Shown here piece by piece: positions 39,704-49,560 of a DNA stretch of 64,000 nt. The position numbers and the translations under genes are program-made. Each line of letters begins with the position of its first letter. Positions within the stretch are counted from its first letter, which is position 1. This DNA is from Pararge aegeria. Its lineage: Eukaryota > Arthropoda > Insecta > Lepidoptera > Nymphalidae. Location of the stretch: NCBI RefSeq assembly GCF_905163445.1, contig NC_053199.1:15758501-15822500 (forward strand), given 5' to 3'. The notes under the pieces are model-generated. The model was given only the letters and a program-made list of their open reading frames with translations, was not told the DNA's origin and ran no database searches.

Positions 39704-39730
39704 CCACCTATTCGTTTTTCTTTTTAGTTT
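39673..39730. repeat. perfect fold-back hairpin (27-bp arms, 4-nt loop)
   Basis: The left arm ends ACGAATAGGTGG, the loop is TACC, and the right arm CCACCTATTCGTTTTTC continues to 39730. The left arm is normal LINE-c sequence; the right arm is an extra inverted copy at the truncated 5' side. Confidence 0.95.
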
Positions 39731-40194
39731 GTTTGTTTGTTGCACTGTTCAGTGCAGTGAATACATACAAATATCTACATATTAATACATAAACCTAAAA
39801 ACTAAAAGGCTAAGGTAAAGGGTTAAGGCTAGGATGAGATAGAAAATTTTTGTGTCCGTCCCATTGACCAATGGGAAAGAATGCCTCAGTCCGAGGCACG
39901 CCAAGCGCAAATTTTCCTCGCGAGGCACGGTATGTGGCTTTTGGTTAGTCAGGATGCTGCCAACTGAAGTACATTGATTTATGGTAGTCTGCTTGTCACG
40001 CTTAGATGTCTAGATGTTATCAATGCCTTTATAAATGATGGCATTGTGTGAAGTGTTAGTTAGCCTGACATAATACCTGCGACCTCGTGTTCAAATGATG
40101 TTCTTGGTATAGGTTGGTATAGGTATATGTTCAAATCAATCCATGGAATCAAAAAATATTTCGACATCATAAATTATTCTCAAGAACCTAGTTT

Positions 40195-40622
40195 AAATAA
40201 ATAATAAATAAATAAATATACTACGTCAATACACACATCGCCATCTAGCCCCATGTTAGTACGCATCAGTGGCGTGCAATCCATACATACACAAAAGCAC
40301 TGCATACCCCAAACATTGATATATAACTCGAATAGGAGGAAAGTTTGTGCCGTTTTATGCAATTTTCCTGGTGTATGCATACCCTGGTAAGAAACCCAAT
40401 GCACGCCACTGGTACCCATAACACATTATGGGTTTATACTAAGATGACTGATGAATATTTCTATGAATAATATACATAAATACTTATAATATACAGATAA
40501 ACACCCAGACACTGAAAAACATTCATATTCATCACATAAATATTTTCCAGTTGTGGGAATCGAACACACGGCCTTGGACTCAGAAAGCAGGGTCCCTGCC
40601 CACTGCGCCAGTCGGGCGTCAA
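40195..40622 (-). mobile_element. SINE-B copy split by a hAT-like MITE
   Basis: The left part (40195-40266) is the SINE tail complement, the right part (40412-40622) the body and tRNA-like head ('CTCAGAAAGCAGGGTCCCTG', 'CACTGCGCCAGTCGGGCGTC'). The 145-bp insertion at 40267-40411 separates them. Confidence 0.82.
40267..40411. mobile_element. 145-bp hAT-like MITE
   Basis: Perfect 12-bp inverted ends CAGTGGCGTGCA / TGCACGCCACTG flanked by 8-bp repeats GTACGCAT (40259-40266) and GTACCCAT (40412-40419, one mismatch). CAG-starting TIRs and 8-bp target duplications are the hAT signature. The open frame across it is a chance frame. Part of a second copy ends at about 41552. Confidence 0.85.
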
Positions 40623-40644
40623 GTTAAGGTAGGTAGGTATGCGT

Positions 40645-40700
40645 TTATCTGCCGCCAAGCAGCATTTCTGTGTTCCGACCTTAAGGGCGTGATTGGTGAT
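40645..40700 (+). repeat. R3-family fragment
   Basis: 'ATCTGCCGCCAAGCAGCATT' then 'TTAAGGGCGTGATTGGTG'. Confidence 0.45.
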
Positions 40701-40769
40701 ATAATTTGGTAGGTACATATACAATTACATGAGGCCTCACATCTTTTTTATTTTGTTTACGGGTTGAAA

Positions 40770-40830
40770 ATCTTCAAAGATACCCAACCCAGGGAAGCCG
40801 GTCTTCCCTGGGTTGGGTATCTTTGAAGAT
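40770..40830. repeat. perfect fold-back hairpin (28-bp arms, 5-nt loop)
   Basis: Left arm 40770-40797 ends ACCCAACCCAGGGAAG, loop CCGGT, right arm 40803-40830 begins CTTCCCTGGGTTGGGT. All 28 positions pair. Confidence 0.95.
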
Positions 40831-40849
40831 GCTATGTGGAATTTTTACC

Positions 40850-41195
40850 CGCTAAAACCCCCTCGGTGGCCATTCTCGGCACATATTTGGGAGGCTCCGG
40901 GATCTCCTAAGAACGCACCGGTGCCTCCCTCGTACAGCACGTAGAGCTCGTCCCGGGAGGAAATATTCCCCTCACCTCAATTGCCTCGTTATAGGCTTTT
41001 TTTTATATTAATAGCGGGCTAACGAGTAGGTTAAACCTGATGTTAAATGATCACCGCCGCCCATAAACATCTGCAGTACCAGAGGAGCCACCGCTGCGTT
41101 GCCGGCTTTTAAGGAATTTGTTTATCCGCCCCTTGAATAACCCTAGATTGTATTTCGAGGAAGGAAACACATCAGATGGGAGATTGTTACATGAA
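40850..41195 (-). repeat. unclassified retroposon-like repeat
   Basis: 'TTAATAGCGGGCTAACGAGT', 'GATCACCGCCGCCCATAAAC' and 'CCACCGCTGCGTTGCCGGCT' are blocks I associate with common lepidopteran interspersed repeats. No second copy is in the window to define borders. Confidence 0.4.
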
Positions 41196-41204
41196 AGAAT
41201 AGGC

Positions 41205-41395
41205 TATGGCAAATATTATAAATGTGAATATAAGTTTGTTTGTTACGCTTTCATGCAAAAACTGCTAAACCGATCATCACGAAACTTTGTACACATATTC
41301 CTGAAGGTATTAGAAGTAATATAGAATGCTTTTATCCCGAAATTAAGCTCAGTCCTCTTGAAAAGGGACGAAAGTGTTTGACGATTTTACACCAG
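41205..41395 (+). repeat. R2 repeat, 5' part
   Basis: 'AATATTATAAATGTGAATAT', 'TTACGCTTTCATGCAAAAAC' and 'GAAACTTTGTACACATATTC' match the first half of the 9.25-kb copy, through GAAAGTGTTTGACGATT. Confidence 0.7.
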
Positions 41396-41409
41396 GCTTA
41401 GCTATCCAA

Positions 41410-41552
41410 AAAATACATAAAGTATAATACTTAAGCAAAGGCATTGTAAGTTATAAAAAGCTTACCCTTAAGTACTTATACCTCTTTACCGGAGATTTTC
41501 TTAATTTTATATCATCTGCATACTCTGTGCATACCCTCTATGCACGCCACTG
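41410..41552. mobile_element. hAT-like MITE, right end only
   Basis: It ends 'GTGCATACCCTCTATGCACG' then CCACTG, matching the right end of the 40.27-kb MITE. No left TIR was found, so the left border is approximate. Confidence 0.45.
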
Positions 41553-41566
41553 GACACAGGGTGTAA

Positions 41567-42057
41567 TTTTTTTTTTATGTTTATAGACGAGCGCTTGACT
41601 GCAATCACACCTGATGGTAAGCGATGATGCAGCCTAAGGTGGAGCGCGCTTGTCTAGAAGATGCCTATTCACTCTTGATTTGAAGGTACTCATATTGTAG
41701 GAACTGGAGAAAATGGAAACTGGAAGAGCATTCCAGATCCTAGCGGTGCGGATCAGAAACGAAGATGCGATATAAGCGCTTCGTACGCGTCTATGGTGTA
41801 TCGACCACGTAGGGATGCAGATCCTTACGGTGCCTCGCGGTTCAAGGGTAAAAAAGCGAGGGGGGAACTAGATCAAATAGTTCTTGAGGTATAGAATACC
41901 GAAAGGCAGGCAACCTTGGGACGATGTTCCATACTCTGAAGTTTTTTATTTTGTAGGACCTCTGTGTTCCTTGCGATCGCGCAACTTTGTCTGTCTTGGA
42001 TTTCAGATTTTTTGTGAATAAGAAGCGGTTTTGTGTATTGCGGTTGTATCTATCCAA
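41567..42057 (-). pseudogene. LINE-e (CR1-like) pol C-terminus with poly(A) tail
   Basis: Plus-strand poly(T) at 41567-41576 is the tail. On the minus strand the protein ends YNMSTFKSRVNRHLLDKRAP and a stop, preceded by FLIRTARIWNALPVSIFSSS, then in another frame QELFDLVPPSLFYP. The order matches the last region of a CR1-like pol. Frameshifts make it non-functional. The 3' end family is the same as 56.17 kb. Confidence 0.75.
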
Positions 42058-42064
42058 CTGCCTC

Positions 42065-42775
42065 GTTGTTCTAGGTGGTTCTGGATTAGGTTAAACTTAG
42101 AGAAGAATCCTGGAAGAGAGGAGGATAGGAGATAATCCGATTATGGGTACGGGGTATAGAAAAAAAAAAATAGGAGGCCTGTACACAGACTGTGCTCTCC
42201 AATCGATGCTGAAGCCAAAACTGTATTTTTTGTCTCTCTGTATCTTTGCCGCCATACATTTTCTGCACTCTTCTGCTCTCACTGAATACGCCCATGTGCA
42301 AGAAATTTTCTTAAACGTGTAAACAGCAATGTACGCAAGCGAACTTATTAGCAAAGACTTAGAAAACTTCTGGTGTCACATGAGCAGGCAAAATATATCA
42401 ATATTTCACTATAAGCTGAGAGAACATTTCATACACAAAACCGCAGTAAAGGCTCTATTACTTTTCAGCCACTTCCTGCCAGTTACAATGGGACATATTT
42501 CACACATTGTTTGCACCACTTCGTCCCTTTCCCTCCCACCGCAGCAGATAGTCCTGTCTCTGTCACCCCTGAATGTGTCCCTATGAGAACCTTCGTAATT
42601 ATTTCCACGGGACGGTGTGAAGACGGTAATTAGGCGAAGTTTACAATCGTTCGCATCATAAGGATTTAATTTGATTATGACCGAGGCGATAGTTGAGATG
42701 CATTGTATCGTTTTTGATTAACAAGAACCTATGAACTGCACGCGAAGTGTGATATGCTCACATTCCTATGAAGAA
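42065..42775. other. unassigned spacer
   Basis: The 85-codon plus-strand frame at 42329-42586 has no recognisable motif. Nothing else assigned. Confidence 0.3.
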
Positions 42776-42779
42776 TTGT

Positions 42780-42922
42780 TAAGGTGGATTTATAAGAGGT
42801 CCGTTAAGGTCCTTTTCCAAACTCATACTGGTCTGTCATTACGAACCCTATCAAAATCAAAGGAATTGACCTTGGAATGGGTAAGAGGAAGCAAGGGTAA
42901 AGATGCAGCCGATCAAGCATAA
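42780..42922 (+). pseudogene. possible LINE RNase H scrap
   Basis: The frame ends ELTLEWVRGSKGKDAADQA, resembling the last RNase H motif (WV-GH-G-...-AD) of I-superfamily LINEs, with the His replaced by Ser. Too short to place in a family. Confidence 0.35.
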
Positions 42923-42924
42923 AA

Positions 42925-43140
42925 AAATCTTACCACGACCTGCCAGTGGTGAGTGAGGTCTGGCATGGCTAGTTACCGCCTTACCGACATTACAATGACG
43001 TCAGCCAAGTAATTTAGCATTCCGGGAAGAAACCAATAAGGGTTATGGAAATAAAATAAGTGCCACCCCTCACAATAAGCTCGCTACCATCTTAGACTGT
43101 TTATTGACACTTGTAGTGGAATATATTGAAATATATTTAC
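42925..43140 (+). mobile_element. SINE-C, headless copy
   Basis: 'GGCATGGCTAGTTACCGCCT', 'TACCGACATTACAATGACGT', 'AGCTCGCTACCATCTTAGAC' and 'CACTTGTAGTGGAATA'. Confidence 0.65.
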
Positions 43141-43142
43141 CG

Positions 43143-43368
43143 TAAGCGGTGATAGTCCAGTGGGTAGGAGGACTTCGACTCCAGTTGGGGGGCGAGTACC
43201 GAGCACGCACCTATAACTTTCCTAAGTTATGTGCGTTCTAAGCAATTGAAATATCACTTGATTCAACGGTGAAAGAAAACATCGTGAGGAAATCTGCATG
43301 CCTGAGAGTTCTCAATCATGTTGTCAAGGATGTGTGGAGTCCACCAATCAGTACATTGACGGACGATT
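43143..43368 (+). mobile_element. SINE-A copy, head to mid 3' half
   Basis: 'GCGGTGATAGTCCAGTGGGT', 'ATAACTTTCCTAAGTTATGT', 'TCACTTGATTCAACGGTGAA' and 'GTGTGGAGTCCACCAATC'. It stops where SINE-B begins; the final 'GGGTTGATATGATGATGAT' block reappears after SINE-B. Confidence 0.8.
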
Positions 43369-43548
43369 GGCGCAGTGAACAGCGAGCCTGCTTTCTGAGT
43401 CCAAGGCCGTGGGTTCGATTCCTAATATAAAACTAGAACATGTGTGTGTGATGAACATGAATGTTTTCAGTGTCTGGGTGTTAATATGTTTATTATAAGT
43501 TTTTATGTATATTATTCATAAAAAATATTCATCAGTCATCTTACCTAC
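43369..43548 (+). mobile_element. SINE-B joined into SINE-A
   Basis: 'GACGGACGATTGGCGCAGTG', 'GCTTTCTGAGTCCAAGGCCG', 'TGATGAACATGAATGTTTTC' and 'ATTCATCAGTCATCTTACC'. It is followed by SINE-A tail sequence (43555-43581). Some SINE-A bases are missing at the junction, so this is nested insertion plus deletion. Confidence 0.75.
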
Positions 43549-43584
43549 CCACAAAGGTAAAGGGTTGATATGATGATGATATAT

Positions 43585-45060
43585 CGATGTGATGCCAGTT
43601 AACAATTAAGTCTGACCGATTAGTCGACAAACAAATGAAGTTCTCAAGGTCACTCAATGAAGTTTACTCTATAAATCCAATCAACGGGCAACATTGTGCC
43701 GTTGCTGCAAGCTCAAGCCTTTTTTTTCAATTCGTTAATGATTATTATACAGTCTTGGTGAGACTGCAGTCAAATCCTAACCCACCAGGGAATTGAAAAA
43801 CCAACGAAGTACCAGGGACACATAAATTGGTAGGATACATTGCTCCTAAACATTTGAATAAACAGATTTTTACTTTTTATTTACCATCTTACACCCATAA
43901 GTACCTATTACGTTGAGTAATTGTATTTTTAGTATACGCAAACAAGCACCCAACCCTCTTAAAGTAATGTAAGAAAGGTGCTCTAATCCTAATATGGGTT
44001 AAGAGGAGTTATGAAACACGACACTGTGGACTAAGTCGCATGATATAACATATAACTAAAACCCGCCTTCAAATATAGTCTGCTAAACCAAACAGTTTAA
44101 CGTAAAATGAAACGTACAAAGAACTACGTGAAGTTCCTAAATACCATCATATTCAAAACGGACGCGGCATCCAAAAAAAAGCATTGTCATAAAAATGAGA
44201 GAGCTTAAAAAAATCCAAACCACCCATGGCGATTCCAAAGCCACCGGCAATAAAAGTGACCCACAAAAATACATTATTTACTATTATATATCGGCAGTGC
44301 GACAGACGGACTAATCACAAACCTAAATACAAACACGGTGAACCCGGGGCACGTAGGTGTAAAAGGTACGGGCGGTAGTGTAGTCTTGTTTGATGATGCC
44401 ATAGAAAAGGTTACTTCTAAATTCGTCGGTAACAATGAATAGCATCGGCCAATATTGACCGTTGCTTAATATTGTGTTCCCACGGTGTCCTGAAGCATAT
44501 TTCTCATGTTACACAAGGTATAAAAGCACTGGTGTGTGGCGTTGTAGCTGGTGAATCAGTAGATCAAACAAATTGCCTCTCAAATATTGTACCCGATTAT
44601 TCGAGTACTTTGGGCTCGCTGCCAGGATAAAGGCGGCTTTTAGCTTATAAAAGACACGCTAATTGTATTGCTCTTGGTGTAATCGCTTGGGATTTGATCC
44701 TTGTTTAGCAGTTTTTTTGTAAATCCTATAGTTACACAATATTTTGTATCCTCCCTTTCCTCTAAATGTCAAAAGACTGATGATGGAATGAGAGAAATCA
44801 TAAAAATGAAATAATCTTTTGAGTTAGTAAAGTGAAACTGTTGTGTAATAATATAGAGACACTAATAATTATCATCAGAGAATCTAAGATGCATTATTGA
44901 ATTATTATATTGATGATTCAAATCACTTGTCTAGATTGTTTTGGTATTGTGTATCCAAATATTGATACTTTTGTATTAGGGATTCGATTTATCAAACAAC
45001 GTCAATATCAGTCATAATTTGAAGGTAGTACGGGTAAATTATTCGAATACGAAAGACTAT
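43585..45060. other. unassigned spacer
   Basis: 43735-43795 ('AGTCTTGGTGAGACTGCAGT') has weak SINE-C resemblance. The remainder, including 44.2-44.6 kb with CpG-richer stretches, has no assignment. Confidence 0.3.
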
Positions 45061-45065
45061 ACTTG

Positions 45066-45232
45066 ATTAAGTTACCGAAAATTCAAAATTATTTTATTTC
45101 AAGTAGGCCGAGTTTATAAGCACTTTTGAAACGTCAAGTCAGTCTGTTTGTAGTGACTCTACCACCGGTTCGAAAGGCAGATTCCACTGAGAAGGGCCGG
45201 CAAGAAACTCAGCAGATTGCTCTCTTCAAACA
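45066..45232 (-). mobile_element. LINE-g 3' UTR fragment
   Basis: 'AAAATTCAAAATTATTTTAT', 'TCAAGTAGGCC', 'GTGACTCTACCACCGGTTCG' and 'CAGATTCCACTGAGAAGGGC' complement 24.48-24.65 kb. Confidence 0.75.
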
Positions 45233-45249
45233 TGAGTTCTTTATAACGT

Positions 45250-45350
45250 TTTTAAAGGTGTGTGGAGTCCACCAATCCGCACTAGGCCAGCGTGGTGGCC
45301 CACTGCCTTCACCCCTTCTCATTGTGGGAGGAGACCCGTGTTATGGTCCG
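45250..45350 (+). mobile_element. SINE-A 3' half
   Basis: 'GTGTGTGGAGTCCACCAATC', 'CCAGCGTGGTGGCCCACTGC' and 'CATTGTGGGAGGAGACCCGT'. Confidence 0.75.
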
Positions 45351-45437
45351 GTTATATAGTTACTCCGCGTAAAACAGTAGAATGAACTGAATGATTATGA
45401 ATGAAAGAAGACTGTATGGTGCAATTTATAATTTCTT

Positions 45438-45482
45438 GATGTTGACTTAACAATTATGTATCCTAATTGTTAAGTCAACATC
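45438..45482. repeat. perfect fold-back hairpin (19-bp arms, 7-nt loop)
   Basis: GATGTTGACTTAACAATTA (45438-45456), TGTATCC, then the exact complement at 45464-45482. The right arm is R4-family sequence. Confidence 0.95.
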
Positions 45483-45600
45483 TCCTCAGGATGCTCCGGT
45501 GTCGAACCGAAACGTGCGTAGAGAATACATTACCGAGTAGGTATCTGTTTGGTGTGGAGTATCCTGCTTTTCGCGGAGTATAGCAAATAAAACTTAGTTT
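45464..45600 (+). repeat. R4-family interspersed repeat
   Basis: 'GTCAACATCTCCTCAGGATG', 'CTCCGGTGTCGAACCGAAAC' and 'TGGTGTGGAGTATCCTGCTT'. Orientation is defined relative to this copy. Confidence 0.5.
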
Positions 45601-45604
45601 TCAT

Positions 45605-46230
45605 AATTTAGGTATAAGTTTATTTTTGTTTACTTTTATGTACTTAAACATATAAATAACAAAAAAAAATAACAGTAACAGTTTAACCCAACAGGTTACA
45701 ATCTCGATGAGAATATTATAGATGTAGTCACGTAAAACACACGGTATATAAATGATCTCGTAGTAAACAGTCGCTAAAGGAATGATAATGAGTCTGACAC
45801 CGTGAACCCTATTCAAACACACATACCGAATGGGGAGTTTATCTTTATCGATCTCGCTACTTGTTGTATTGGTATTATGTAAATTGATTACGGGGTCGGT
45901 ATTAAAATTGCTATCAAGTATTTAACTTGGTGGCTTTAATTTTAAATCTACAAACAGGTATTTGGATACCTACTAGAGATCTATGGATAGGATTTTTTTA
46001 CGTGATCGATTCTAAAATACTTTCTAACAACGTTGTTTTGATGCGAAGTGAACGTTTTTCGAACAGCATTCAGAAATATACGACGTTGTAAACCCAATTG
46101 CCGACAAAACGGGATGGCAATTCGCTGTCTTTTTTTTCATTCTATAACAAATTATTCCTCGACTGTTATCTCACCTGATGGGAACTAATAAAAAAGGTGG
46201 TATCGGACTAACCTGTGAGGAGTAGGTATA
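45605..46230. other. unassigned spacer
   Basis: 46135-46195 has a weak SINE-C-like tail ('TTATCTCACCTGATGGGAAC'). No gene recognised. Confidence 0.3.
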
Positions 46231-46235
46231 ACTAA

Positions 46236-46345
46236 ATAAATAAAAATTCTACGACAGTACACAAATTGCCATCTAGCCCCAAACTCAGCGTAGCGAGCGT
46301 TATGGGTACTAAGATGACTGATGAATATTTTATGAATAGTATACA
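46236..46345 (-). mobile_element. SINE-B tail half
   Basis: 'TTCTACGACAGTACACAAAT', 'GCCATCTAGCCCCAAACTCA' and 'ATGGGTACTAAGATGACTGA'. Confidence 0.7.
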
Positions 46346-46506
46346 CAAATTTCAGGTTAAGTTATTACCACAAACATGGGAATTGTAAAAGCCCACCAAT
46401 ACATTGGGGCAGCTCAGTGGGTATTTGCTCGAAAACCCTCTCTCCTATGAAGGAGAAGGCCATCGTCCAGAAATGGGTCGTAAATAGCGTCATCGAGTTG
46501 ATTTAC

Positions 46507-46962
46507 CAAAGTAATGTTACCACCCAGCCATGCGTTAGCAGTAAGTAAAAGTTTACTTACTAAAATAATGTCACCACCTAGCCCTGCGTTTTTATGCAGT
46601 AAAAGTTTGTTTGCTATAGTAATGTCACCACCCAGCCCTGCGTTATTAGCCAGTAAAAGTTTGTGTGCTAAAGTAATGTCACCACCCAGCCCTGCGTTAT
46701 TAGCCAGTAAAAGTTTGTGTGCTAAAGTCGTGTCACCACCCAGCCCTACGTAAGGAGTCACTAAAAGTGACACAAGCTGCGCTTACTTTGGGGCTAGATG
46801 GCGATGTGTGTATTGTCGTAGTATATTTATTTAAAAATAAAAAAAAAAGTTTGTGTGCTAAAGTAATGTCACCACCCAGCGCTGCGTTAGGAGTCAGAAA
46901 AAGTTTATTTGCTAAAGTTATATCACTATCCAGCCGTGCGTTATTAGTCAGTAACTTGCACG
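46507..46962. repeat. 54-bp tandem array (about 7 units), interrupted by a SINE
   Basis: The unit is approximately AGTAAAAGTTTGTGTGCTAA - AGTAATGTCACCACCCAGCC - CTGCGTTATTAGCC. The two most central units are near identical; outer ones diverge. Since 54 is a multiple of 3, frames stay open on both strands: minus gives LGGDITLAHKLLLANNAG and plus gives SPPSPALLASKSLCAKVM. The minus frame runs 119 codons from 46773 to 46414. Each unit could therefore encode 18 residues, but there is no splice or start evidence. A minisatellite is the simplest reading. Confidence 0.9.
46766..46850 (+). mobile_element. SINE-B 3' fragment inserted in the tandem array
   Basis: 'ACACAAGCTGCGCTTACTTT', 'GGCGATGTGTGTATTGTCG' and an A-rich tail sit between CTAAAAGT and AAAAGTTTGTG, so AAAAGT looks duplicated at the target. 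Confidence 0.75.
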
Positions 46963-46964
46963 AT

Positions 46965-47915
46965 GTTAAAATAAGCTGCCTAGATTCAGTGCAAATAATA
47001 ATTTAAAGAGAAAAGTAGCAATTCAAAACAATTTAAGCATTAATAATATGCTCTTTGATTTAAGCGTACATTATCAGGTTACGAAGCGTAGCTTGAATGC
47101 AATTATACCAAATCACAGTATTTGCATTACACTCGCAGTCCGCATTCGAACAGACGTGATATTTTGCTAAATGCAACTTCAATAGTCCGGTAACTATTAA
47201 TTTTGTAATATCCACACAATTTTGAGTTGTAAGTGGTCGCGGATAAACACTGGAATGGTTTGTCGATGGTAAAGCAAATACGGTGGGAGTATTTTTTAGC
47301 CGACAATTATCTTTATGTTTGCGCAGGTAAAGTTGGTTTTGATGAATGAGCGGTCGTAGGTTAATCACAGATATTCAAGTTGCAGATAGAACGGATATTA
47401 CGGGAGTTCCGATTCAAAACAATCGAACCTTCGACCTTTTCTTAAAATTATAAGATTTGTTTGGTTTAGCGGTCTTTCACGCAGCGACGGATATGTTTCT
47501 TGCATTGACAAAGTAAGAGAACTAAAGAGAGACAATTAGTTTTGACTTTCTGTAAATAAATAGACAAAATAAAGGCCCAAAAGTGTTTCAAAACTATTGT
47601 CATTTATTTATAACTTAACTAACTGGGTCAGCTATTTCAAAGATCTAGACAAAATTAGATAGCATTAAATAACGTTTTATCTCGGTTTTTTTTTGTTTAC
47701 CCATAAGTGTACTTTGTCATATGGTTATGTTAAGGTCGATTAAACAAAATTACAAATACAGTTGTTCTCATAAACTTATAGTTTTTTGTTTTGTACTTTT
47801 TTAGGTCACGCAAATCAAGATAAAATCATTTTTGCGGAGGTATGGTAGTAAAATATATTCATATTTGTACAACTTCTGGTACATAAATTATAAATGAATA
47901 TACCTAGTATGAATG
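46965..47915. other. unassigned spacer
   Basis: The 102-codon minus-strand frame at 47060-47368 has no motif I recognise. No repeat assignment. Confidence 0.3.
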
Positions 47916-47917
47916 CA

Positions 47918-48065
47918 TGAATGAAGGAATACACTTTTATTGCCCACAAAACAAAAATACACAATAATATGAAAAACACTCAGTACATCGAAACCTTATC
48001 GCTACATAGCGATCTCTGCCAGGTAACCAAAAGCGTGAAAAACACAGAGGTAGGTGGTGCATATA
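47918..48065 (-). mobile_element. LINE-c 3' UTR fragment
   Basis: (TGAA)n-like edge, 'ACACTTTTATTGCCCACAAA', 'TCGCTACATAGCGATCTCTG' and 'GAGGTAGGTGGTGCATATA'. Confidence 0.72.
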
Positions 48066-48469
48066 TGGACATAAAAATAAAATCAATATTCTACCACCAG
48101 ATAAAACGAATACAACTTGAGTATTGAGTTAAACGGCGTGTCCCCTCTATTACTAATGTCAAGTTTAAATCTCCTCGGTAGTTGGGTGAGATGAATGGTT
48201 GGAGTGCCCCCGCTGGGTTGTTCACTACACCTGTCAGTGATGCGATGTGCATTTATCAAGAGTGCGGACCACCGATTCTGCAACACACTAATCTCTTTAC
48301 ATCGTTTACCATACACGTAAACTAATGTTATGCTAAACGTTGCGTTATAAGCGATAGCTGCTGCGTCCCGCGGTTTTATGAGCGTAAGTTTCAAATCCAT
48401 TGGAAAAAAATGAAAGTTGGATAGAAGCAGCTGATGTTACTTTGCGGAAATCCATGATATATTATGGAA

Positions 48470-48660
48470 ATTAAGCTTAATTTGCTAAAGTCCGCGAAAA
48501 GCAGGAGAATCTGTGTGGTGTTATTTATAATTTCATCGATCCTCCTCCTATACTCCACACCAAACAGATTTTCGGCAATGTACCCTCCACGCAGGTTTTG
48601 CTCCGAAACCGGAGCATCCTCAAGAGATGTTGACTTTACAATAAATTATTGTTAATATTG
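48470..48660 (-). repeat. R4-family interspersed repeat
   Basis: 'AATTAAGCTTAATTTGCTAA', 'CGCGAAAAGCAGGAGAATC' and 'CCGGAGCATCCTCAAGAGAT', with TGTTGACTTTACAATAAATT at the end. Confidence 0.5.
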
Positions 48661-48724
48661 ACTTGACCGTGACGTCCCTCCTGACAGAGTGAACGACTAA
48701 GGAGAAGGGAGAGATTTTTTAGCC

Positions 48725-48960
48725 TATTTTTATCATCATCATGATGATGATGATGCTGCTGTTTGGAGAGGCCTTTAGTCCACTGCTGGACTAAAACCCT
48801 CTCCCAACGGGAGGGGTTGCCCATAATCACCATGCCGAGCGTGCTCGCAGTAGATGGTAGTAGTAGCACAGAGGACGCTGCTGCCCGTTCCCTGTTACAT
48901 TCCCTTAGTCGCCTCGTACGACAGCCGCGGAAAGAGGTGGGGTGGTGACAACTGTATTCT
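48725..48960 (-). mobile_element. LINE 3'-terminal repeat with TGATGATGAT tail
   Basis: Left TCATCATCATGATGATGATG, then 'GAGGCCTTTAGTCCACTGCT', 'CCCTCTCCCAACGGGAGGGG' and 'CTTAGTCGCCTCGTACGACA'. Read on the minus strand it resembles the final coding and 3' region of RTE-type elements, but the blocks differ from the 53-57 kb copies. Confidence 0.5.
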
Positions 48961-48964
48961 GATC

Positions 48965-49555
48965 TGCCGTCACCAAACGGCAGCTATTTTCCTTCCTGAT
49001 AATTTAATTCTATTTTGGTAAAAAAGGGTGAAAATCTCTGGGCCTATGCTATAATACCCCATTCTTCCATGAGCGAGGAAGAGTGAGTGAGTGACTGAGT
49101 GAGAGAGGAGTAATCATTTAAAGAAACATGTAATTTCACACCCATCATTTTAATTTAAATACACACTAAAACACTTTGCGCGTTTAAAGCAATGCCTGTA
49201 AAAGTTTGTATCGCGTTTAAACACACTGGAGGTTTATCAAAACCAAATGAGCAATTAATCTAATTCTACGGCGTAAAGAAAGAACTTAGTAGGTGACATT
49301 TAAAATGTATTTCAAAACAGTTAAATATACCCTAAATATGAAAAAACAATTTTCACGCGATTACGTCTATAGTTTTTAACGGGTTTAAAAGTAGTTTATA
49401 TGTCTAATCACATCACCAGTCATATAAAAAAAAGTTAACTTGGAACTGAAGCTCTGTTGCTGCGTGAAAAAATTAAGCCAACCAACACAGTTTTGAATTT
49501 ATTGTATTAAAAGTATGTAATTAATTTCCTATAATACGATTTATAATTTTGAGTG
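48965..49555. other. unassigned spacer
   Basis: Contains a short (GAGT)n run at about 49080-49105 (GAGTGAGTGAGTGACTGAGT). Nothing else recognised. Confidence 0.3.
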
Positions 49556-49560
49556 ATCCT

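Noticed and set aside
46507..46962. CRISPR-like array
   Set aside because: Units are contiguous tandem copies without unique spacers, in a eukaryotic genome.
47060..47368. 102-codon minus-strand open frame as a gene
   Set aside because: No motif and no supporting signals. The Cys/His residues (CSNADCEC) do not form a known spacing.
48083..48400. 105-codon minus-strand open frame
   Set aside because: No motif recognised and it starts within unassigned DNA and ends near a LINE-c fragment; likely chance.
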